Assembly: GCA_025355255.1 (NCBI GenBank)
Contig: JANYAA010000474.1
Span: forward strand, 1 to 8,151
Direction of reading: 5' to 3'
From: Chloroflexota bacterium
GTDB taxonomy: Bacteria > Chloroflexota > Limnocylindria > Limnocylindrales > CSP1-4
DNA length: 8,151 nt
Position 1 is the stretch's first letter. Each line of letters opens with the position of its first letter. Under the pieces are notes generated by a model. It did not search any database. It saw only the letters and a list, made by a program, of their open reading frames with translations, and was not told the origin of the DNA. The position numbers and the translations under genes were made by a program. Positions 1 through 5,385 of this stretch are shown here, one piece after another.

Positions 1-344
1 AAAGGCGTTCCTGACTTCCGCTGAGAAGGTCATCGACCAGGCGGTCATCGACCAGTTCAAGAACAACGCGGCCGGCAAGCTCGGCGGCGCGGACTACGCA
101 GCGACGCTTGCCAACGGCGGCGTCAAGATCTCTCCGTACCACGAGTTTGACTCCGTGTTCGCCGCCGACCTCAAGGCCGGTGTGGACGCGCTGAAGGCAA
201 AGATCGTGTCCGGTGATGTCAAGGTCGCCGTTGGCAAGCGTCGCTGCGTAGTCCGCGCCGCCGAGCTTGCCGGCCGCGTTGTTCTTGAACTGGTCGATGA
301 CCGCCTGGTCGATGACCTTCTCAGCGGAAGTCAGGAACGCCTTT
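1..344. repeat. Perfect 119-bp inverted repeat with 106-bp centre
   Basis: Bases 1-119 are the exact reverse complement of bases 226-344; paired positions sum to 345. I compared the arms along their length and saw no mismatch. The pairing stops at 119/226, because 120 and 225 are g and t. Both arms and the 106-bp centre (120-225) are the 3' part of one gene, the BMP-family lipoprotein: the left arm and centre carry it in the plus direction, the right arm in the minus direction. The left arm begins at base 1, so it may extend outside the window. A perfect repeat of coding sequence, with the gene body on one side only, is the usual pattern of a fold-back (template-switch) chimera at a contig end. 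A recent inverted duplication in the cell is the alternative. Confidence 0.95.
2..229 (+). pseudogene. Displaced C-terminal fragment of the BMP-family lipoprotein
   Basis: Read on the plus strand in the frame starting at base 2, this stretch encodes the C-terminal end of the same nucleoside-binding lipoprotein that lies on the minus strand at 226-1183. Codons up to base 119 duplicate residues 281-319 of the minus-strand copy. Codons from 120 to about 226 encode roughly 36 further residues (ending in SGDVKV) that the minus copy lacks. They contain the lysine-rich amphipathic helix typical of BMP-family C-termini. Beyond 226 the frame runs into antisense sequence and stays open for hundreds of codons, which is not real coding. 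Joining 1183-345 on the minus strand to 1-226 on the plus strand rebuilds a protein of about 355 residues, a normal length for the family. The natural stop codon is not present. A short 15-bp tandem repeat at about 28-56 encodes VIDQAVIDQ. Confidence 0.85.
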
Positions 345-1183
345 GCGTACTCGGGCAGGGTCAGCGCCTGGTCGGCGTCAACACCGATGCCGTACTTGCC
401 GGCAGACAGCATGTACTTGATCGAGCCATTGCCCGTTGCGCCGGCAACCGGTGCGACGACGTCCGCGCCCTGGTCAACGAAGTTCTTGGCAATCTGCTCG
501 CCCTTGGCCGCGTCACCCCACGGGTTGTCGCCGCCGACGAACTGTCCCTTCTGCGCAACCGCGTCCCAGCCCAGGAGCTTGACGGTCTTGCTCTTCTCCT
601 TGTTGTAGTACGCGATGCCGGCGGCGTAGCCGTCCATGAACCGCGTGACGCCCGGGAACTGCTGGCCACCGTAAGTGCCAATGATCCCGGTCTTGCTGAA
701 GCCGGCCGCAAGATACCCGGCCAGCATGCCGGCCTGGTCCACGCGGAAATCGAGACCCGCGAAGTTGCCGGGGATCTTCACGTCGTCAGCGGTGCCGGCC
801 TTGCCGTCAGGACCGCTCGGATCCCAGCTGCTGTCGATGATGCTGAATGCGATCTTGGCGTTGGCGAGCGCGGCCGTCTGGACGGCGCCCTGCTGGTTGT
901 AGCCAACCGCAACAATCGAGTTGCAGCCCTGATCGATCAGGCGCTGGATGTTGGCAGCGTAGTCCGTCGAGCCCTTGGCCTCGCTGTAGGCGGTCTTCAT
1001 GCCGGCAGCGCCGGTGGCGTCGAGGCCCTTCTTGGCCAGGTCGTTGAAGCCCTTGTCGCCGAGGCCGCCCGTGTCAAACGCGACGCATGCCGTGAACTTG
1101 GGGGCGGGGGTCGCCGACGACCCGCCGCACGCGGCGACCTGGATGGCTGCGGCCGCCCCGAAGGCGACCAGCCGGTTGTTCAT
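226..1183 (-). CDS. BMP/PnrA-family nucleoside-binding lipoprotein, 3' end replaced by fold-back
   Basis: Predicted extracytoplasmic substrate-binding lipoprotein of a nucleoside ABC importer (Bmp/PnrA/Med family). The N-terminus has a hydrophobic signal with a lipobox (VAAC, Cys19), then a Ser/Pro/Ala linker. The mature domain opens with FDTGGLGDKGFND (about 36-48), the family's nucleoside-site signature. Other family-like stretches are YGGQQFPGVTRFMDGYAAG and the late GVDADQ motif. About 319 residues are intact down to base 226. There the frame enters the reversed copy of its own 3' end, and it remains open to base 1 without a stop. The ATG at 1183 is 13 nt from the AGGAGGAG box at 1197-1204. 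A TTG at 1189-1187, two codons upstream and in frame, is 7 nt from that box and may be the real start. Permease and ATPase genes are not in the window. The neighbouring cytidine deaminase and nucleoside phosphorylase genes support a nucleoside ligand. Confidence 0.88.
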
Positions 1184-1196
1184 GTGCAACGTGGAA

Positions 1197-1204
1197 CTCC
1201 TCCT
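1197..1204 (-). promoter_or_regulatory. Strong Shine-Dalgarno of the lipoprotein gene
   Basis: On the minus strand this reads AGGAGGAG. It lies 13 nt before the ATG at 1183 but 7 nt before an in-frame TTG at 1189, so it favours a TTG start that adds Met-His to the N-terminus. The signal peptide and lipobox are the same with either choice. Confidence 0.6.
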
Positions 1205-1328
1205 ATGATCCCGCGCACCCCTCGCAATGGGGGCGGGCCAGACGACAGGGTACGCGATAATCAAGGCGTCCGCGTCATCGAATCCGGCACGAGCGCGGCG
1301 CGCCAGGCAGTTTTGGAGGCGTTAAGCG

Positions 1329-1844
1329 ATGACCGATCCGCACCGCGAGCGCAACCGTCTGGCCGCCCTGATCGCCGTGCAGGAGGGCCGCTCACCCGTC
1401 CCGCTGCTAGACCGAGCGGCCATCGATATGCTGTTCGTGCGGCGGCCGCGCATCGCCCTCGTGGGCGCGTCGGACAAGCCGGGTCGCCCCTCACACGACA
1501 CGATGGCGGCCCTCCTGCGCCTGAACGTGGACGTCGTGCCGGTCAACCCCGCGCTCGGCGAGGTCTTGGGCCGCACGTGCTACCCCACCGTGGTGGCCGC
1601 CGTTGCAGCGGCAGGCCCGGTGGACATCGTAGACGTGTTCCGGCGGCCGGAGTTCTGCGCTGGCCACGCGCGTGATGCCGTGGCGGCCGGCGCCAAGTGC
1701 CTCTGGCTCCAGTTGGGCATCGCCAGTGAGGAGGCGGGGCGGATAGCCCACGCAGCGGGCCTCGGCGTGGTGATGGACCGCTGCACGCTGATTGAGCTCC
1801 AGCGGCTTATTGCCGCTGTTCGGCGCCAGGCGGTCCAGTCGTGA
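1329..1844 (+). CDS. CoA-binding (YccU/CoA_binding_2-like) protein
   Basis: A 171-residue cytoplasmic protein with a Rossmann-type CoA-binding fold, like the YccU/YneT group and the N-terminal domain of succinyl-CoA synthetase alpha. About 40 N-terminal residues precede the core. The core starts with IALVGASDKPGRPSH (about 42-56), the nucleotide-binding loop, followed by VDVVPVNP (67-74), VDIVDVFRRPE (98-108), KCLWLQLGI (123-131) and GLGVVMDRC (144-152). These are the signature blocks of the family in the right order. The biochemical role of stand-alone members is not established. The start is supported by GGAGG at 1315-1319, 9 nt before the ATG. It is the first gene of a rightward operon: its stop overlaps the GTG start of the cytidine deaminase gene by 4 bases. 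Link to nucleoside salvage is inferred from position only. Confidence 0.88.
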   Translation: MTDPHRERNRLAALIAVQEGRSPVPLLDRAAIDMLFVRRPRIALVGASDKPGRPSHDTMAALLRLNVDVVPVNPALGEVLGRTCYPTVVAAVAAAGPVDIVDVFRRPEFCAGHARDAVAAGAKCLWLQLGIASEEAGRIAHAAGLGVVMDRCTLIELQRLIAAVRRQAVQS

Positions 1845-2794
1845 CGAGTTCGCCGTTCGCGCCAAATCGCACGCTGGCAGGCCGCTGGGGTGTCCTCCGC
1901 CCCTCGCTTGGCGTGGCGTTTGGCGCTCGTCTGGCCGAGCTGCGCAAAGGTCCAGGGCGGGAGCGGCGACATCCGGCTGCGGTGATCCCGGCGGCCGTCG
2001 TCACGCAGCTGGTCGCCGAGTTCAAGCTCGTGGACGCGCGTGAAGCCGCCCTGCTGGCGCTCGAGACGGCGGCGGCGCTGGCCCGGGCACCGATCTCGGG
2101 CTATGGCGTTGGCGTTGCAGGCATCGGCGCCGTCAGCGGGGATCTGATCCTCGGCGGCAACCTCGAGTTCCCGGGCGCCGGCATCGCCCATACGGTGCAT
2201 GCGGAGGGGTACGCGACGCTGCTGGCCCGCGCCCGCGGCGAGCACCTTGCCGTTCTTGCCTCCACCCAGGCGCGGCCGTGCGCCAACTGCCGCCAGGTGC
2301 TGGCCGAGATGGACGGCGCGTGGGCGCTCCAGCTCATCGACCCCCAAGGCCACGAGCTCGCGCTGGAGAACCTGTTTCCGTGGCCGTTTGCGCCCGGCGA
2401 TCTCGGCGAGGTTGGCGCCCGGGCCACCGCCGCCGAGGCCCTTCACGTAGCGCCTGCCGACGGCCTCTCGGCCGATGTGGCCGCCGCGCTCTCCGCCGCC
2501 AGCATCAGGGCCCACGCCCCGTACAGCCGGGATCGCGCCGTCGTGGTGCTTCGGCTGGCTGACGGCTCCCGTGTCAGCGGCGCCGTGCTGGAGAGCGTCG
2601 CATTCAACCCCACGATCGGCCCACTTGCGGATGCCCTGGTTGGCCTCGATGCCGCCGGTCGCGGGTCAGCCGCCATACGCGACGCGTGGCTCGCCGTGCG
2701 CCGCGGTGCCGTTGTGAACCATGAGGCGCCCGCGCGCGACCTGCTTGCCGTCGTCGCCCCCACCGTCCGGCTGCAGACCACATACTGGGCCTGA
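1841..2794 (+). CDS. cdd: Cytidine deaminase, two-domain homodimeric type
   Basis: Converts cytidine and deoxycytidine to uridine and deoxyuridine with release of ammonia, using a zinc-activated water. The 317-residue length and domain order match the E. coli-type enzyme, not the short tetrameric form of about 130 residues. An N-terminal helical region (to about 65) precedes the catalytic domain, with substrate motif NLEF (107-110), VHAEGYA (zinc ligand His120, proton shuttle Glu122) and PCANCRQ (zinc ligands Cys147 and Cys150). A second, non-catalytic deaminase fold follows, containing SIRAHAPYS and ESVAFNPTIGPLADAL (about 221-266), which strongly resemble the E. coli C-terminal domain. The zinc ligands are absent from that half, as expected. 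The GTG start at 1841 overlaps the preceding stop (GTGA), which suggests translational coupling; the upstream AGGCGG is a weak ribosome binding site. The uridine formed would be a substrate for the next gene's product if that enzyme accepts pyrimidines. Confidence 0.92.
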   Translation: MTSSPFAPNRTLAGRWGVLRPSLGVAFGARLAELRKGPGRERRHPAAVIPAAVVTQLVAEFKLVDAREAALLALETAAALARAPISGYGVGVAGIGAVSGDLILGGNLEFPGAGIAHTVHAEGYATLLARARGEHLAVLASTQARPCANCRQVLAEMDGAWALQLIDPQGHELALENLFPWPFAPGDLGEVGARATAAEALHVAPADGLSADVAAALSAASIRAHAPYSRDRAVVVLRLADGSRVSGAVLESVAFNPTIGPLADALVGLDAAGRGSAAIRDAWLAVRRGAVVNHEAPARDLLAVVAPTVRLQTTYWA

Positions 2795-2818
2795 TCCCCA
2801 GAGCCCCGGAGGAACCCG

Positions 2819-3595
2819 ATGCCGATCCACCTGCAAGCCGAGCCCGGCGACTACGCGCCTGTCGTCCTGCTCCCCGGCGACCCCAACCGCGCTACGCGGA
2901 TCGCCGCACGCTTTGACGGCGGCCTCGAGAAGTCGCGGCTGGTATCCCAGCACCGCGGCCTCCTTGGCTACACCGGCACCGTTGACGGCGTGCCAGTGTC
3001 GGTCCAGACCACGATGATGGGCACCCCCACCACGTCCATCGTGATGGAGGAGCTGCTCATGCTGGGCGTGACGACGTTCATCCGCGTCGGCACGACGGGC
3101 GGCTTTGGCAAGATGGGCATCGGCGACGCGATTGTGGCGCTCGCGGCGGCCGCATCAACTGGCATGGGCGCCATCCTGGGTGCCGGCGAGGCCACCGCAC
3201 CAACGGCGGATTTCGACGTTGTCCTCGCGCTGCGGGATGCGGCAATCGCTGAGGGCCTCGTGACCCACGTCGGGCCCATCGTCACGTCAGATGTCTTCTA
3301 CGATCCGGCGCCAGGCGGCGGCGCGGTCCGCTGGGGCCGCCGCGGGTATCTGGGCGTGGAGATGGAGAGCGCCGCGGTCTTCCTGCTGGCGATGCGCGAG
3401 CGCGCGAAGGGCCGCCCGGTGCGCGCCGGGACGATCCTCACGGTGTCCGACGTGCTGGTGGATCCCGAGGACCCCAACGCGCAGCTCGTCGAGGGCGAGG
3501 CCTGGTACCGCCCGCCGGAGGACGAGGTCACGCGCCGTGTGGACCTCACCATCGGGGCCGCGCTGAAGGCTGCTGCGGCGCTCGGCCGGGGGTAA
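2819..3595 (+). CDS. Nucleoside phosphorylase (uridine/purine nucleoside phosphorylase family)
   Basis: Cleaves nucleosides with phosphate to free base and ribose-1-phosphate (PNP_UDP_1 superfamily, hexameric NP-I fold). Visible motifs are VVLLPGDPNRA (15-25, phosphate-binding Arg24), MGTPTTSIVMEEL (67-79), IRVGTTGGF (88-96, phosphate-contacting Arg89 and Thr92), THVGPIVTSDVFYDP (149-163), GVEMESAAVF (179-188, the ribose-binding Glu-Met-Glu) and ILTVSD (206-211). The RVGTTG and TSDxFY blocks look like uridine phosphorylase. However, the Gln and Arg that bind uracil in E. coli Udp (166 and 168) have no counterpart after FYDP, and Asp211 sits where purine nucleoside phosphorylases keep their catalytic Asp. 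The substrate range is therefore open, so no symbol is given. GGAGG at 2808-2812 lies 6 nt before the ATG. The gap to the cytidine deaminase stop is only 24 bp, so it is very likely the third gene of the operon. Confidence 0.88.
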   Translation: MPIHLQAEPGDYAPVVLLPGDPNRATRIAARFDGGLEKSRLVSQHRGLLGYTGTVDGVPVSVQTTMMGTPTTSIVMEELLMLGVTTFIRVGTTGGFGKMGIGDAIVALAAAASTGMGAILGAGEATAPTADFDVVLALRDAAIAEGLVTHVGPIVTSDVFYDPAPGGGAVRWGRRGYLGVEMESAAVFLLAMRERAKGRPVRAGTILTVSDVLVDPEDPNAQLVEGEAWYRPPEDEVTRRVDLTIGAALKAAAALGRG

Positions 3596-3857
3596 CCGCC
3601 GGCGGTCCGGCGATGCCGGCGCCCGCAGGCACTGCATGGCTGCCTCCAGGGCATGGGCGGCGACAACCGCTCGCCAAGATGACTTCTCGCGCCCATAACC
3701 GGCCGGGTACGCATGGGGTGCATGCGGGCAGGCCCAGCGATGGCCGAAGACCGGCGCGACGCGGCACGGTTGGGCGCCGCAGCGACCCTTGCGCATCGCG
3801 CTCCGCCGGGGCCAGCCATGCAGTGCAAACGCGGGAGGCCATGCCCAACCGCGGCCG
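3596..3857. other. Convergent intergenic region without a recognisable gene
   Basis: This stretch separates the rightward nucleoside operon from the leftward gene set. I see no ORF with both a ribosome binding site and a recognisable protein on either strand, and no tRNA-like sequence. Its start contains short GC palindromes (CCGCCGGCGG at 3597-3606 and CCGGC-GAT-GCCGG around 3607-3619) that could form a hairpin just after the phosphorylase stop. No T-run follows, so an intrinsic terminator cannot be claimed. It also carries a widely spaced 14-bp inverted repeat, listed separately. Confidence 0.5.
3629..3826. repeat. 14-bp perfect inverted repeat enclosing 170 bp
   Basis: GCACTGCATGGCTG at 3629-3642 is the exact reverse complement of CAGCCATGCAGTGC at 3813-3826 (paired positions sum to 7455). 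The enclosed 170 bp hold no credible ORF. It could be the stem of a long RNA hairpin between two converging transcripts, the ends of a small non-autonomous element, or chance. No flanking target-site duplication is visible. Confidence 0.6.
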
Positions 3858-5015
3858 CTACTTGACGAAGGACAGCCCCAGCGCAAAGTCCTCAAGCAGG
3901 TCGTCCACGTCCTCGCAACCAACCGAGACGCGGATGATTCCCCCGTCCTTCGGCCGCGGGTACACCAGCGTGAACACGTCGCCGAGGCTCACGCCGATGT
4001 CGCAGAGTCGCAGGTGGTCCGTGAAGGCGGCCATGCCCTCGAGACCGCCCCGCGGCTTGAACGTCAGCATCGCGCCAAAGCGGTCGCCGAGCAGCCGCGT
4101 CGCCAAGTCGTGGTCGGGGTGCGAGGCGAGACCCGGGTAGCGCACCCACTCCACGCGCGGATCCTCCTTGAGGGACGCCGCCAGCCGGGCCGCATTGGCG
4201 GAGCCCGCCGCGGTCCGGAGCGGCAGCGTCCGGACGCCGCGCAGCACGAGGAACGACGAGAAGGGGCTGGCCGCCTGGCCAAACGTGTCGGTCTGCTTGC
4301 GGATGGGATCAATCAGCGCCTTGGGCCCCGACACCACGCCCGACACCGCGTCGCCGTGCCCGGAGAGGTACTTCGTGGCGGCGTGGAGGACGAGGTCCGC
4401 GCCATGCTCCAGCGGCCGAAGCAGCGCCGGCCCGAAGAACGTGTTGTCCGCGACCAGCAGTGCGCCATGGCGGTGCGCGATCTCCGCGATGGCGGCAATG
4501 TCGGGCATGCGGAGGCGCGGGTTCGTGGAGGTCTCGAGAAACACCACTTTGGTGTTGGGGCGGATGGCCGCCTCGACCGCCGCCGGATCGCACATGTCCA
4601 CGGGCGTGACAGCGATGTTGCGCCGCGGCAGGTCCTCTTCCCAGAGCACTTTGGTGATGGCGAAGACCTCGTCGCCCACGACCAGGTGGTCGCCCGCGGC
4701 AAGGTGCGCAAACAGCGTCGCGGACACGGACGCCATGCCGGACGATGCCACGACGCAGTCCTCGGCGCCCTCAAGCGACGCGATCTTCTCCTCGAGCGCC
4801 CGGTTCGTGGGGTTGGAGGTGCGCGAGTAGAAGTACGCGCCGGGCTCCCACGCAAGCGCCCGGTCCACGGCTTCTTCCTTCTCCGCAGCCGTGTCGAAGG
4901 CGAAGGTCGCCGTGGCGTAAATGGGCGTGTTGTGGGCGTGCGTCGTGGGGTCGGGTCGCTCGCCCGCGTGGATCGCCCGCGTGGCGAATCCCGTGCCGTC
5001 CGTGCGCTGCCGCAT
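3858..5015 (-). CDS. Cys/Met metabolism PLP-dependent enzyme (cystathionine gamma-synthase/lyase family)
   Basis: A 385-residue fold-type I PLP enzyme of the transsulfuration family (Cys_Met_Meta_PP), a group that includes cystathionine gamma-synthase, methionine gamma-lyase and O-acetylhomoserine sulfhydrylase. Seen in order: TRAIHAGERPDP (12-23), YFYSRTSNPT (61-70; the Tyr/Arg pair for PLP phosphate of the partner subunit), SSGMASVSAT (91-100), VADNTF (188-193; Asp190 for the pyridine nitrogen), HAATKYLSGHGD (211-222; PLP lysine Lys215), SPFSSFLVLRGVRTLPLR (250-267) and RVSVGCEDVDDL (362-373; Arg362 for the substrate carboxylate). The usual catalytic D-x-x-Tyr-Gly-Gly-Thr block appears as DEVFAIT (115-121), with Phe in place of Tyr. 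Substrate and reaction cannot be decided from sequence. The start is backed by GGAGG about 11 nt upstream, in the 93-bp gap after the small membrane protein gene. Confidence 0.87.
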   Translation of the reverse strand: MRQRTDGTGFATRAIHAGERPDPTTHAHNTPIYATATFAFDTAAEKEEAVDRALAWEPGAYFYSRTSNPTNRALEEKIASLEGAEDCVVASSGMASVSATLFAHLAAGDHLVVGDEVFAITKVLWEEDLPRRNIAVTPVDMCDPAAVEAAIRPNTKVVFLETSTNPRLRMPDIAAIAEIAHRHGALLVADNTFFGPALLRPLEHGADLVLHAATKYLSGHGDAVSGVVSGPKALIDPIRKQTDTFGQAASPFSSFLVLRGVRTLPLRTAAGSANAARLAASLKEDPRVEWVRYPGLASHPDHDLATRLLGDRFGAMLTFKPRGGLEGMAAFTDHLRLCDIGVSLGDVFTLVYPRPKDGGIIRVSVGCEDVDDLLEDFALGLSFVK

Positions 5016-5056
5016 GCCGCTGCTCTCCTCCAGTCCCTGCCCCGCTGTGTGGGCCC

Positions 5057-5088
5057 AGTCTAGGTGGAGCAGCGCCAGCAGCCGTCAA
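5057..5088 (-). promoter_or_regulatory. Possible weak promoter before the Cys/Met PLP enzyme gene
   Basis: On the minus strand TTGACG (5088-5083) resembles a -35 box and TAGACT (5062-5057) resembles a -10 box, 42 bases before the ATG at 5015. The 20-bp spacer is longer than the preferred 17, so this is tentative. If it is not a promoter, the gene may be co-transcribed with gatB. Confidence 0.22.
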
Positions 5089-5108
5089 GGACTGCGCCGT
5101 TGCGCGAA

Positions 5109-5381
5109 TCAGCGAAGGACGAACGCCACCGCCACGCACACAAAGCCCGCAATCACGATCAGCCCGCTCTGCTGGAGCTGCCGACGCATCACGGCCATCG
5201 CCACCGAGGCGCCGGTCTTTGCATCGGGCCGAGCGCCGCCACGCCAAGCCTCATAGCGTGCCACGTTGGCGTCCTGCCCTTGGAGCGCCTGATAGCGCCG
5301 ATACGGCGGCATAAACCGCCGCGTCCCCACGATGATCAGCGCGACGCCCACAACGAGCAGCAGCAGCGACAGCGGACCCAC
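5109..5381 (-). CDS. Small two-helix membrane protein of unknown function
   Basis: A 90-residue hypothetical protein. I do not recognise the family. It has one membrane helix near the N-terminus (about residues 3-19, rich in Leu and Val) and one at the very C-terminus (about 73-88). The roughly 50-residue hydrophilic middle is rich in Arg, Gln and Ala and begins with TRRFMPPYRRYQ. The basic residues after helix 1 suggest that this middle part is cytoplasmic, giving a hairpin with both ends outside; that is an inference from charge. The start is taken as GTG at 5381-5379: the gatB stop (5388-5386) lies 4 bases upstream, and GGAGG inside the last gatB codons is about 9 nt away. Translation is therefore probably coupled to gatB. 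The frame is open further upstream to 5447, but that part lies inside gatB. Confidence 0.65.
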   Translation of the reverse strand: MGPLSLLLLVVGVALIIVGTRRFMPPYRRYQALQGQDANVARYEAWRGGARPDAKTGASVAMAVMRRQLQQSGLIVIAGFVCVAVAFVLR

Positions 5382-5385
5382 GCGT

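Noticed and set aside
1208..1328. Clear divergent promoters in the 1184-1328 gap
   Set aside because: Only an isolated GATAAT (1256-1261) was found on the plus strand without a matching -35, and nothing convincing on the minus strand.
155..1675. Very long plus-strand ORF across the lipoprotein gene
   Set aside because: After base 229 it is antisense to the BMP gene. It is long only because high-GC antisense frames lack stops, and it begins inside the displaced C-terminal fragment.
3596..3620. Intrinsic terminator after the nucleoside phosphorylase
   Set aside because: GC palindromes are present but there is no T-run on the transcribed strand.
3649..3846. 8-bp inverted repeat GGGCATGG / CCATGCCC in the convergent gap
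   Set aside because: It is short, GC-rich, and on a different axis from the 14-bp repeat, so it is readily explained by chance.
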